Under the pieces are notes generated by a model, which was given only the letters and a program-made list of their open reading frames with translations, did not search any database and was not told where the DNA came from. From Paramecium tetraurelia (taxonomy: Eukaryota > Ciliophora > Oligohymenophorea > Peniculida > Parameciidae), in contig NW_001798977.1 in the NCBI RefSeq assembly GCF_000165425.1, positions 158,600 through 222,599 of the forward strand: a stretch of 64,000 bases of DNA, in the 5' to 3' direction. Within the stretch, counting starts at the first letter, position 1. Every line of letters starts with the position of its first letter. Shown piece after piece: positions 26,314 through 40,851 of the stretch. The translations under genes were made by a program, and so were the position numbers.

Positions 26314-27407
26314 ATGTATTCTTTGCCAAGATTGACTAGTAAAAGTGTTAAAACATAAATAAACACATCGATAGAAACTGAAAATAAGAAAAAGTTCCAT
26401 TTTAGTGATAATATCATGTATAAAATGAGCAAATAAGCACTTCAAGATTATTTAAAGTCAGGAGTCATAGATTAAAGAATAATACAACTGAATTTAGTCA
26501 AAATGAGTAAATTGAAGAATTCGGATCTCTCAATTCTTAACGATTTCTATTCCTAACCTTCCACAAGTAGGATCGAATAGGAATAAGCTTAATAAATATT
26601 ATCAAAAGTATAATATATTCTGTAATAAAAAGATTAAAACACAACAAATTCCTAAGAATTCATATTTTAACGAAAAATCTGAAAATAAATCCAATCAGAA
26701 CGACTTAAACTTCTATTAAATTGAAGAACAATTGTATGATCTATAAAATAAATAGGAAATAATGTTTGAAGACTAAAATGAATGTTTCAAAATTATTTAA
26801 TGGAACTTATTTGCTTGATCCATCCATCAACGATCTAACAAAGAAAAGCTAAACTTCTAAACCATATCTTCAAATGCTTCATAGGATGGAACCTTAGAAG
26901 AGAATTAGCAAAAAAACCAAATCGTTCAAAAGACAATCTAGTATTTTAAATCCATAATATTGCAAATAATACTCAATTTAAAGTATGGAAATAGAAGATG
27001 TTACGGATTACATGTCCTCAAGATTAATAGAATCAAAGGCAAATATCGAATAATTGGTTGAAAAATACAAAATTATAGATTTGACTCCAGAATAGAAATC
27101 ATTCTTTAATTTAGTTTAGAAATGTGACATCAAAGGATTATCATTATTATTTTAAGATAAATCATTTGATTTCTCTCTAATCAATTCAGCTGATGAAGTA
27201 TTCTTATAATAATCATTTTAGAAAGGATTCTACCCTGTCCATATAGCTATCAAGAAATAAAATGTATCATTGTTTAAACTCCTATTGAAATTCGGAGCAA
27301 AATTAAATGTGACGACAAGAAATGGAAAAACTATTTAGGATTTGAGTTAACTCTATGAAAATTAAGAGATTCTAGATTTAATAAAAAGGAATCGTTATTT
27401 TAAATGA
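26314..27407 (+). CDS. ankyrin-repeat protein
   Basis: 348 residues after introns of 25 and 22 nt, an exact frame. The N-terminal two thirds are basic and low in complexity. The C-terminal part carries at least one clear ankyrin repeat (GFYPVHIAIKKQNVSLFKLL, then KFGAKLNVTTRNGKT) and a weaker one before it (CDIKGLSLLFQDKSFDFS). It is probably a protein-interaction module. No other domain was seen. Confidence 0.7.
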
Positions 27408-27541
27408 ACATGAATTAATTAATTATATATTATTTCAAAAGATCTAACATTAATTTGAAGGTAGAGTGCATTATACTAAATTAAAATCTGATTCTTATTA
27501 TTTCTTTTTTATTCCCTAAACAGTCCATAAATCACAATTCA

Positions 27542-28437
27542 TCATCTTATCACAAACTAATAAATAGAGAATGTAATAATACTGATTACTACGTGTGCAA
27601 TAAGCAATTATCTATCTTATTCACTTTCAATATAAAAAGAATCTTTAAAATCTTGAACTTTTAATTTGTATTGACTTTACTCTTGATAAATCATATAGGC
27701 AAAGTTGTCATATCCTGCCAATACAAAATTTGGATAATATTTAGATTGATTAATAGATTTTAACCATTCTTCCATATTTGGAATTTATTCCTAACAGTAT
27801 TCAATATTTAACAGTAAACCTTTTTTTGAAAATAAACCCATTTCTAAAGTTAATTAAATACAGAAATACCTTCATCTAATTTAGCCAAGATCCTTCTTTG
27901 ATATCCTAATTTATCAATACCGTATTTGTTTAATAGAAATTTGCATTTATTTTGAGCTGGCAATGATTTCAAAAGACTTACATTATCATAAATGCCTAAG
28001 TCTATAAAGTTTTATAAGTAGATATCATTCAATCTAATATCCATTAGAAATGTTGCAATTGGTTACTATCTGATGTTGGTGACTTAATTGATTTAGTTCA
28101 TTGGAGTTTGAAATTCTTATGTGTTGATCGATTCATTTAATAAATGGTTAATTGAGGTGTTTTAAATAGGTAGATTCGTTTCCAAGGTCCTCGTTTCCAC
28201 TTATTGCATTTTTGGTTCATCTATGTAGGACTTCTTATTTTTGATTCTTGATTAGGCTTATAATAATGCATTCTTGACGTCTTCTTTTTGCTGTTGCATT
28301 TCCTATATGTTTTGTTAGAGACTAGAGATCTTCTCTTGCCATTGTTCTGCAAAATTGGAATAGTTGGATTGTTGGGGGTCGTTATCAAAATTGACTTGAG
28401 ATTTGAAATCAAAACTAAGTTCTTAATTGATTGACAT
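27542..28437 (-). CDS. tandem SAM-domain protein
   Basis: About 280 residues. A coiled-coil start (EQWQEKISSLQQNIQEM) is followed by a SAM-like domain (DIRLNDIYLQNFIDLGIYD ... YGIDKLGYQRRILAKL). After a 26-nt intron comes a second SAM-like domain (IPNMEEWLKSINQSKYY ... FKDSF ... DRQLLIAH). SAM domains form homo- or hetero-polymers in scaffolds. The 3' end is uncertain: an optional 33-nt intron just before TGA 27542 changes only the last residues. Confidence 0.65.
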
Positions 28438-28773
28438 TCTGTTATAAATTAAAATGAAATAATTATTCCTGAATTATAGGCACAATAATGAAATGAGAAA
28501 AAATACATATCAAGTACTATTTATATAGTTAATAAGATTCAATTTAGAAATGGGGAGACTGTTTCATCTGATGGATTCCTAGAAAATGAAAATAAAATTT
28601 AGAGGGCTAATTATACTTTTCTCTTTCCTTGGAGAGTAATTAAGGATAACATCTTCTACTTTTTACTTCTTATATTATAAGCTTTTTCTGCTTAGCCCTT
28701 GTATTTTGTGGCGATTCCCTTAATATTACAAGGGTGGCTGGTTGATTTCCATAATTGTTTAAAAATACGAAAA
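28438..28773. other. divergent intergenic region with short inverted repeat
   Basis: 335 bp between divergent genes, so it should hold both promoters. An 8-bp inverted repeat (CCCTTGTA at 28696-28703, TACAAGGG at 28737-28744) lies about 30-80 bp upstream of the cyclase start. No other motif was recognised. Confidence 0.4.
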
Positions 28774-31700
28774 ATGGATTAATTGATAAAAGAGTAAGAG
28801 GCAAAAATTATTAAGTAGTGGGATGAATGTATTATTAATAAGGAAATTATTTCTAAAATAAAGGAAAGATTAGATTAGTAAGATTAAAGTGAGAGCAATT
28901 AAAAATTAAGGAGTAAGTCATAACTTGAGAAGAATTCGTAAAATAAGAAAATTGATTATGCACAGAGTTAAAAGAAAGGAATTTCCAGATCAATTCTATG
29001 TAATATACAATATCTATTTGTGTAGCAAATGATTCCATTCCATTTTAATAAATCCAATACAAATAACAATAAAGTAACAAAAATATCAAAGCCTCTGAAA
29101 ATGTTAAGAAATACAATTAAATGAGTCCATTAATTTATAAAGATATGGCTTTGAAATTATAGTAAATCTAAATCATGGAAACTGATCCATTGATCATTCA
29201 ATTTAAAAAGCTGGTTCCAAGCATATTTCCAAAAGATTTGATTTAAACTACAACTAAAATACCATTAAATGAGAAGTTGAAAAAAATGGAAAAGGATAAA
29301 ATGAATTTAATTAAATCCCAAAATGCTGAAGATATTAAAATAGGAGATGTCATTTTATTACAAAGAAATGAAATAGCACCATGTGATATAATTGTTTTGC
29401 ATTGTAACGATGAAAATTTCTGTGTTTAATAATAATTATGTGATTATTCATAATCAACTGTTAGAAAGCCAGTGGTCTAAAATAGATGTAAAATTTGAAT
29501 CTATAATTGTAGCTGATTCATAAACCTTGGCTCAATTTAAAAAGTCTTTGACTGGAAATATCGTATTCCATGAGCAGAATTCTTAAATAAAAGGATTCTT
29601 TCAATTAAAGAAAGATCCATAATCTAAGATGCTTGGATATGAAAACTTTATATTTTGTCAAGAGAAATTATTGGCCACACCTTGGATTCTTGGGATTGTT
29701 GTAAAAGTGGGCAACAGTTGTTTTTGCTATACAAAATTATAAGGAAAATTGAGATTTGATAATCATTAATTCTTTGGATTTTACTTAGTAATTTGCCTAA
29801 TTATGATTGTAAATATTGATATATATCATTTCATAGATATAAATCATAGTCTTCAATCAGAACGTATATTTATATGAATTGAGATCAATAACACAAATTA
29901 TCTTGGATAATTGCATTTATTTAATTTTGATGGTTCCTCATTTCTTTAAGATCTATTATAATATTTGTGGATTGTTTTAATTGCAAATGATAGGAACTAT
30001 TGATTAAAAATAAATTATGTCTTGTCATATAGATAAATATTTAGAAAAGTAATACCTCACACTTAGTGTAGAAGCCTTTATAGAATAGTCTTTTAAACTT
30101 AAAAGAATCATCTATAATAGTTAATATTGTGATTTTGAAGAATAGAAATTCTTACAATTTTTGGCGATTGCTGAGAAGGGTCTGAATAAATAAGATTAAG
30201 GTAAGTATATTTATTATATTAACTTAGAACCAATAAACAATTAACTAAATTCTTAAGTCTTAAATTATGATATGTAAAGGTCAAGTTCTGAGATCTTGTT
30301 CAGTTAAAGGGAATGTATAGTTAATTAACTTCCTAAATCAGTAGAATGTAGATTTACACACGATTATTAATAAGATTATAAAACTGAACTGAATGTGATT
30401 CAAGGACAACTGATTTTGTAAGAATAAACTTAACATGACAAGAATATATTTGAGAATTAAGAGATTGGAGATCATCTGACAGCTTAACGTTAATCTAATT
30501 AATAAAAGAGTTCAAAAATATATCAATCATCTAAGGATTAATCAAGATAAGACAAATACTTAATTGATGAAAATACTCTATACAAATCCATGATTCAAAA
30601 CAATTCTAAAAATGATCTTAATCCTTTACTTTTATAATTGGCTATGAATCATCTTGCATTCTCAAAATTATTGATAACAGAAAAAAAAGAATAGAAAGTA
30701 AAGAATAAATATCTAGGTTTACTTGATTAAAAGTAAGTCAATATGGCCAAAATTATGGGTTATGAATTCATCTGTGTTAACAATGTTTAGTAATATTTTA
30801 ATCATATTTAATAGATAACAATAACATTATATTATATAAATCAACAAGGAACTTTATACATTTAAATTGGTTAATACTAAACTACACATCCAAAATCAAA
30901 GACTCTACATGTTATTCGAAATGGATGACCAATTCCAAGAAGCTGATTATCAATTCATTTTATTTTTGAGAGAAGCTAATGTGAGAAAAAATGAAAGTAT
31001 TGAGGATAAGGTTATGAAACATCAATCAGACTCATTACATTACATATACTATTATTATTGTTTTTTAAGTCAAAAAGAAGCTAATTTATATTTATCTTCT
31101 GCAGAGAGTAACACTTCAGAAAGCTAATTGTATACTCTAATGGAATAGTTACTTAAATTGAATATAATATTCGGGTTGAGTTATGAACTAAAATAGGATT
31201 GCCAAGATTTTATGAAAAACATAAGGAAATCAGACTATCAATTATTCATTTATACCTAAAATTAGGAAATTTCAGCTACATCTATTTTGTACTAATCTGA
31301 ATTATTGTAGTAAAATGATCTGATTTTTCATTTTAATCAATAAAACGAAGAAGATTTAAGAGCCTACTTTAAATAATGCTTGGAAGAGTTTGCTAACTAG
31401 TTTTCACATGCCAGCATAAGTAGTTCTCAATTTATAAAAATATCTAATCACAGTGCTCAGAAAGCTACTGAAACAGATCATGTTGATGAAAGATCAAGAA
31501 CAAAAAAAGTCGTTGTTATGTTGAACAATTCAACATGCTAATAAATCATGGAAAATACTTACTTTAAGAACCATTTAAAATTATTACTCAATTTTACTAA
31601 AGTGTTATTTTTGTATTAAGCAACCCAAGATTAATTGAATATTGTCTAAGAATTATGGTGTATACCTGGAAAAACTATTAATTTATTATATGAGAATTAG

Positions 31701-34700
31701 AGTTTGTTAAGGTGCATTAATGGATGTTAACTTTAAATTTTATAATTGCAAGAATTTAGTTTATTTAGAAATTAGTTATTTGGTGAAGTAAGCAGTAAGA
31801 ATTTCTTTAAAAAATTGAGTTTATCTTTAAGATAGAGATTAATTTATGAGAAATGTTATTTTAATGAATTGTAAATCAATTCAAATACAGATGTGATTAT
31901 TCAAGGATTCAAAGAATTAGATAGATTACTATTTTTTTAGAGTCCTCTTTTAAAAATATTGTTTCGATCATTACAATAATAAACTGTCTATAAAACAATA
32001 ACGTTTATCTCTTATTTTACTTTTTCATCGATTCTTTATACATGGAACACTTTAGATTAATAGGATTATTCAGTAGAAATCATATTCTATTTTTACATTT
32101 ATCAACTCTTTTTATTTGGTATTTAACATTATTAGTTTCTTGATGATTCAAAATAACTATAATACAATAAGGATTAATCATTGTTGCTATAAAAATACTC
32201 TAAGCATTAATCTGAAACTGAAATACAGATAACAATTATAATCAAGAATATTTTGTAAGGGATTTTGGTTTCATGCATATTTCAATATGATATCTATTTT
32301 CAAGGATTTTACCTATATATCTTTATGTCAATAAGCATTAGTGATTGGCTCTACTTAATAATAAATTTTGGATTGAAATTTCGAGTATTAACTTCATGCA
32401 TTTTTCCACTGCTCTTTTACATCTACACTATTATAGACTCCTCAAAAGATGAAGAATGGCAGGTTCCGATTAACATATAAGAAGTGTTTTCCATTATTTT
32501 AGGCGTCTCATTTTTGTTAATAACAAACATTTTATCCGATTATCTATAAAATGATGGTTTAAATAATTTACCCACAAGTGAAGATGAGTTTTTATCATAT
32601 TTAAATTATATTCATTTAATAAGTGCTCCAGCTTAAAAAAGGAAAACTGTGACTATATTATAGAATAAAGTAAATGATCTATTTGACAATATTGAGCAAG
32701 TTGATTTGAGCATTCAAAAACGTAATTAATTATCTAATACTATTAGTGTTACTTAATGAGCCTAATTATCAGAGTAGATTTGGTTAATGGACCTAAGAAA
32801 TATTCCATAAAGCATAGACTATTTTATAATGGAAATAAAAATAAACAGCCCAATGTCTTTAATTACTATTTTATCATTGTTCATTTTTGTTAATAATGTA
32901 TTTCTACCAAGACAACAACAATTATTTTTTGGTAGATTATTTTATAATTTTTGGCCTCCAATCTATTGTATTCATTGTGTTTACATTTATTCAATTACCA
33001 ACCAATAGATAACATTATTTAGAGTACGCTAAATTTATAATTGCAACAGCTGCCACTGTGTCGATACTATTTACTTAAAATACATAAGAACACATTGGTT
33101 CTGCTTTAGTTATGTAGTATTTTATCACTTATAAATTGTCCATCAAATTTCATCCAATCTATGACTATAGAACTTATTTGGGCTCAGCTCTAATCACGAT
33201 AATTGGATACATAATTTGGTACATCATTGAGAATGAATCAAATGTTTCCTTCTTAATTTAAATATTGCAATTCATAGTCTTATTTTCAGCATCTCAATAT
33301 TTTATTAAGAGTTATGTAAGAATAATATAGTAATCATAATTAGTATATACAATTAGAAGAAGATTAGGCTTAAAACAAATTAAATTTCATAGAGTAAAAT
33401 AATAAAATTAATGACATCCTTGGAATACTATTGCCAAAATTTATAAGAGATAGATTAAATGAAAGTATAGTATCTTATCAACATATTTTAGCTGATTAGT
33501 ACAATATTCATTAAAACTAAGGTTTAGTGGCAATAGTATTTTGTGATATTTGCAACTTCGATTAAATGGTCATAGAAGAGAAGGATAAAATTATCCCATT
33601 TTTAGATGACATTTTTAGAACCTTTGATAAATATTGCTAGATCTATGGAGTACAAAAGATAGAGACAGTTGGAAAGACTTATTTGGCTTCAGCTGGATTG
33701 AAGGCATGTGAACAAGAATTAACATATTTATCATAGGTTGATCCTGTTTAGAGAGCATTAAATTTGGCTGAATAGATGATGAACTACATTAGATCAAAAT
33801 AGTAAATATTTTATTTATAGCATTAAGGTGGGGTACTCAAGGACAATAATTAGTTGGGAAGATAGGAATCCATTATGGAGGAGCCATTAGTGGAGTCATA
33901 GGATATCATAAGCCTTAATTCTCCTTAATTGGAGATACTGTAAATACTACGAGTAGAGTATGTTCTACAGGGTTGGAGGATACAATAACATTGTCAGAAT
34001 AAGCATTTGATTAAATTAAAAATGAGAATATTGAATTTGAGATAAGAAATGTAGAAATGAAAGGATTAGGTATTAAACCGACTTATATATTTAAATGTAA
34101 AATTCAAAATAAAGAGAATACTCACTCTGTGTTATATGATTAAGATTTGTAAAGTAGAGATGCAAGAAGCAATTATGTGGTAAGAAAGAATCCAGAATTA
34201 TTGAAAAAAAACTTGAAAAAAAGAAAGACAATATTGACATACATAGATACAATGAATCAAAAAAGGGAATCAATTTAAGATAATGGCAATCACAATGTTT
34301 TTGGCATCAAACCCACTGATCCTGCCTATTATTAGTCATATGATGAGAAGTCAGAATAATCTCTAGAAATTATATAGAAACAAAGTACCGATGAAAAATA
34401 GAAACTATTATAATAAAATTAATAGCCAAGTACTTTTAAAAGATTGGTGACTTTGTTTTAGAATAGATTTCAATTAGAAAATTATGAACCAGAGATTGAT
34501 GAGATGATAGATTATGAGTAGTTATTGGTATTGTTTATTTAATTAATTAGAGAATGTAATTTTATTAAAGAATGAGTACACTCTAGAACATAACCTAATT
34601 AAAGAAACTTCATTCCTTTAGTTGTTAGAGATTTCATATTACAAGAAACAGATGAATTAGTTTATAAGTTATGATCAGTACATGGAGTTTGTAAGAATTT

Positions 34701-35926
34701 AATCTAAGAGTTAAACAATTTACAATTTAAGATTATACGCCCTATATTATATGATAAAACAATTTTGCTAGATACAGTTCTACAGTGATTACATTATTGG
34801 CTTAATTGTATTACAATGGTTATGTTGCATATTGAACTTAATTCAATTTTTAATTAATAGAAAACCCTACTTTGATAAATGGAAGATCCTAATAAAAATC
34901 TTGTTATTTTTTTAGGTTATATTAGCAGGTGTAGTTGTAGTATTAGAAGATAGAGATGAATTGAAAAATGTTCATGTCTATGAGATCGTTTTCATTCAAT
35001 GTATTTTTTGTAGTGTATAAATTCTTAGTTTTTGGGTAAAAGTATTATTTTGTTTTTTTACATACTTTTACTCAATAATCATAATTATCATTGATGGATC
35101 CTAATTGATTAGCATATTTTTCCTTTTCGTTAGTTCTATGTATAATTTGACTTTAATATTATTCATCGAACAACAATAAGTAGGTTGTTTTAATTAAAAA
35201 AACATTTTTAAAACTCAATAACAAAAAGAATCATAATTACTTCAGTATTTATTGCCAAAACACATTCTAAATAAGTTTTTGGATGATAAAATCAACAACA
35301 TAGGAATTTGTGATAAATTGGATAAGTTGACAATCTTATTTGCTGACATTGCTGGTTTTACTGAATACTCTAGCAAAGTGAAACCTGAAGAAGTGTTGGT
35401 TATGTTAAAGAATCTATTTGTGGAATTTGATAGAAAATGCTGTGAATTGAATGTCTACAAGTTATATACAATAGGAGATTGTTATGTTGCTATTGGAATG
35501 ATTGATTTTAATAATAGAAATCCTCATTAAGAAGCAAAGAATATTGTCGATTTGGCTTTTGAGATGATTAAAATAATTACCTAGGTTAGAAAGTAAATTA
35601 ACTTTGATGGATTAAACATGAGAATAGGAATTCACACAGGGTCTGTTTTTGGTGGAGTCATGGGTACAGATATTGTGAGATATGATATCTATGGACCAGA
35701 TGTGTTAATTGCAAATAAAATGGAATCAAATGGAGTTAAAGGGTTTGTGCATGTTAGTTAAGAAACAAAAGCATATTTAGAATAAGATTTTGATGATCTT
35801 TTTACTTTTGAATTGCACACAACTATAGATCTTAAAACAATTAAAAGATAGATTGAAGGATTTCTAGTACATAAGTTGGAGCAGGATCATTTTCCAGAAG
35901 AAGAAGATTAGTTTTTAAGTTCCTGA
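28774..35926 (+). CDS. P4-ATPase-like / guanylyl cyclase fusion
   Basis: Over 7 kb, about 2,300 residues, many small introns. The N-terminal half follows a P4-ATPase plan: AEDIKIGDVILLQ, PCDIIVLH, a large loop, then the TQNQ segment (31254-31265) where flippases have TGDK, and several membrane spans. The C-terminal half has two cassettes of about six membrane helices, each followed by a cyclase domain. In C1: FCDICNF, KIETVGKTY and IGDTVNTTSRV. In C2: FADIAGFTEYSS, TIGDCY and GPDVLIANKMES. This architecture is known for guanylyl cyclases of Paramecium, Tetrahymena and Plasmodium. It makes cGMP from GTP at the membrane, with the ciliary or cell-surface membrane likely. The DKTGT phosphorylation motif was not found. 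The start ATG 28774 gives an open frame; the stop is TGA 35924. Confidence 0.93.
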
Positions 35927-36189
35927 TACTGATTATTTTGTGATTATATATATATATAAATATTCTATGAACTTTTTTTTATTGGAATTCTTAAACAACA
36001 ATGATATAGCTTTAATTATAATAATAATTTATAGAGACCTTCATTTGATAAGATATTTGAATCAATCAGAATAATGAAAAAGATTTTAATGTTACTTTTT
36101 GTTTGATATTTGTTATTCTATTAAATATTTTTAAATGCCCCCTAAAATTGATATTTTTATATATAACAAATGAGTAATAATAGTAAGTT

Positions 36190-36936
36190 TCAATTGAAAT
36201 GCTTCTATATAGATTTAGATATTCTATTGTTTCTATTGTATAGCAATTTATATGATCGATCCCAAGGTATTTCCCAATCTAAGTCTGGTATTACATTATA
36301 TAACTGTCTTTAATTTATTTTGTTTCTCCTTAAGGTTGATTATTAATTAGCCGAACTAAGAGTGTTATAATCATTTTCTGGAGTTTTGGATAAATTTAGC
36401 ATTCTAATCCTTTTAGTTTGTGACTCCGATGACTTTTTCACTTCCAATTTATTTTAATCAATTGTCATCAATAGTTTTCTTCTCATTATTTAAACAGGTT
36501 TTATTTGAGGCTCTGTTGGTTTGACTTAATATCTATAATACTCGAGCAGCCACTTGATCATAAGTATGATGAAAGATTAATTCTTATGCATCTCATTCTC
36601 CAAGATTAATGAGATCTTTTAAGCTTTATCTTGAAATTGATTTTCTTGAAAAAATTCCATATACAGTTTAGCAATAAAATCATATACTTGCATAGGAAGT
36701 AAAGGTTGAATAGGTTTATTCATGAGTTGAGCTGATTGTTCATAGAAATTCAATCTGATTAAATTAAATCATAATTTCTCTTACTTTTCATCAATATGAA
36801 CTCTTTAGAAACGGTATAAGATCTAGAGTAATTAATTCTCTTAATTTATACGTTCCTTATCAATCTTTGGATCATAAGGCTAATGCTCACATAGCTGTTA
36901 TTGTCTCAATTTTATCAAATTAATTAACTATAACAT
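36190..36936 (-). CDS. hypothetical protein
   Basis: 238 residues after one 30-nt intron. The helical N-terminal half (QLLQILYRFQRVHIDEKL, LPMQVYDFIAKLYMEFF) is followed by a basic, Ser-rich C-terminal half ending with WEIPWDRSYKLL. No known family was recognised, though the helical part looks like a folded domain. It is convergent with the cyclase gene (263-bp gap). Confidence 0.55.
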
Positions 36937-37745
36937 AAAATTAATAATAAATTTTTCTTCTCTCGTTTATTAACACATGAAATTAATTATTTTTATCCCA
37001 AAATCAAGAGACCGTATCTATATTTATGATATATTTAAGTCGCCAAAAGTTGAGACTAAAATTATGTTGATATAAATATATTATAAGTGTAGATCAGAAT
37101 CATTTAACTAAATTTTCTTTTTTGACTTTTCAAGAGTCCAGTATTTATTTTCTTAACTTATACTCTTAAATTTAATAAAAGATTAGGGATTTAACATAAT
37201 TTTGATAAATTATAATATATTATAAATCATAAGGATTGTCTGAATGATATTTCAAATCATCCAGATAATTCATATCGGATATAACTGAAAAATAAACTTA
37301 TTGTTACTTAAATATTGTTTTTATCTTGATGTACACTTTATTATAATCTAGAAATAGTTTAGAATTCACTTCGTTATGTCGTAATGATGAGGTTTCAATA
37401 AATTTAAAATTTAAACAATTTAGAACTAATTTTATCTCGCATCAACATATTTTGATTGGTGATTTAGCTACTTTTCATAAGGATTATCATGGAATTATTA
37501 TAGTCTATTTCTTAACTGGCGATAGGGAATTTTTATAATGAAATTCTCTTGAATTTAAAACACTTTTTAAAAATAAATCCCTCATAAATATATTAAACGT
37601 ATTAGTTTGTAGTTAGAAATGAAAATTTCACTTAATCAATTAAATATATGCAGGTGATATCAGTAAGAGTGATTTAATTAACACATTATAAAGAGTCTTC
37701 TTTAGTTTCAATTAATAAATAATTTAACAAAGATTTATTAAGTTG
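36937..37745. other. gene-poor stretch
   Basis: About 800 bp, very AT-rich, between divergent genes. Read with code 6, no frame longer than about 40 codons with plausible intron borders was found. It probably holds two promoters. Confidence 0.5.
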
Positions 37746-38624
37746 ATGAAAAGTTCTCATACGAATTCAAACCTGACATAATTTGAAGATAACTATAACA
37801 AAATGAATGTGTTAAGTGCAAGAACAAATAAATTAGGGTTAAAATCTTAAATGCCTCAAAAAGAAAGCCGATAATTTTCACACCATGTTGATGGAAAATA
37901 AAGAAAATAGATAAAAGTTAAAAACTTACTTGTGATAACTGATGATTAAGTAAAATTATACAATATTCTTAAGAAACTGTTTCATAAGGTTTAAGAGAGC
38001 ATACAATCTTATAGAAGTCCTAAGAACTGTCAAACAATTGATGAGGAATGCCCAAATCATTTGGATAAAGGGAATAAGAAAAATTCAAGAATGCTTTCGC
38101 CAAAGGAATAAAACGAAATGATTGAATATTTGTAAAGGAAGAATGAAGAATTAGTTCAAGAAAATAAAGAAAAGTAATAACTGATAAATAGATTATTGGG
38201 ATCAGGTAATGGAGCTTAGAAAATAAAGAAAATACAATCTCCTAAATCCTAGTTGACATTTTAATCAATACCCAAATCGGCTGATGCTAGAAATAGGATG
38301 GAGACTGACATTCGACTACCTGTAATTAGGACACCAGAACGAATTTTAGAGTAGAGATAAGACAAGTAGATAGTTTAGAATGAAAATTAAAGAAGTGACT
38401 TGCTAAATTTATATAACATGAGTTTTGGAAAATAAATTAATTTAAATGAAGATAAAAAGGAGTAGTTAGAATTAACTTCAAATTAGCATAGGCAAACAAA
38501 CCCAAGAGAAAAGATGTATTCATAACCAAATCAACCATTGAAGAAGAATCATTTTTCAAAGGTTCTTTTGAAATTGCCTTAAGAGTTTCATTTAGAGGTT
38601 GAAACTCAAAAAAGGCAGCTTTGA
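37746..38624 (+). CDS. hypothetical Gln/Asn-rich protein with coiled coil
   Basis: 292 residues in one intron-free frame. Basic N-terminus, then VKLYNILKKLFHKVQESIQS, then a coiled coil (NEMIEYLQRKNEELVQENK) and a disordered basic C-terminus. No domain match. The gene ends at TGA 38622. Confidence 0.6.
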
Positions 38625-39339
38625 AGATTTCAAATTGGTTTTTATTTATATAGATAGTGATTATAAATTATATATTACTTCATTATTGATTATCATTTAC
38701 ATTTATTCATCTAAGTTTTGGTACATTCTAACCATGTTATTTATTTTACTCATTATTGTTCTATATATATCCATAATTTTTTATTATTTAGACTATCATC
38801 TGAATCTCAAATATTTCCATTAGCGATTGGATGCTGCAGATCTAATTAGTTGTAAATGCTTTTTATATCGTAGTACAAATAATTTAATAAACTAAGCATA
38901 TCAATATATTTTTTGTATAGATATCTAATAAATATAAAATTTGGATTTTGATTCATTACTATCTTCCGAGGATAATTTTTAGCTCCTTTCAAATACTCTA
39001 GAAAAAGAATGATATATGATAATATCAGAGGTATTGTTTTATCATTCTTTCAATATTTAATGAATTCTCATCAATCCTAGAATTATTCTCTTTTTTGATC
39101 ATAATTTGTAATAGATTGAAATACTAATGATGCTTATTTGATTTAATCCTAATAACATGTCTTTAATATCTTTTATTAATAATTATTTATTCAAAGAATT
39201 CAATATTCTAAATACAATAATATCAAGAAAACATTTCTTAATTAGCATTCAGATAAACAAAAATGAAATTAAACTTTTGAGTTGTAATAAATAATATTGT
39301 GAAATGTTTTAATATTTGATTTGTATATATATTGATTTA
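38625..39339. other. intergenic, no gene seen
   Basis: About 715 bp between convergent genes. A hydrophobic frame at 38599-38823 overlaps the end of the preceding gene and has no intron pattern or start context, so I do not call it. The rest is AT-rich without open frames. Confidence 0.45.
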
Positions 39340-40691
<1,352 letters not shown>

Positions 40692-40851
40692 TTTTAAAGT
40701 GCTATGTGATGAAAACTCTCTAAAAAAATTATTTGAATTTCAGCAGTTACCCCCAGATTTAAATCTCCAAAATATCCTAATATGGGGGTACATCAAATTT
40801 GAATTATAATTATTCATTACAATATTATAAAATCAATTATAAAATAAGTAT

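Noticed and set aside
38599..38823. Plus-strand hydrophobic frame with several possible membrane helices
   Set aside because: It overlaps the end of a well-supported gene in another frame. The hydrophobicity follows from T-rich sequence.
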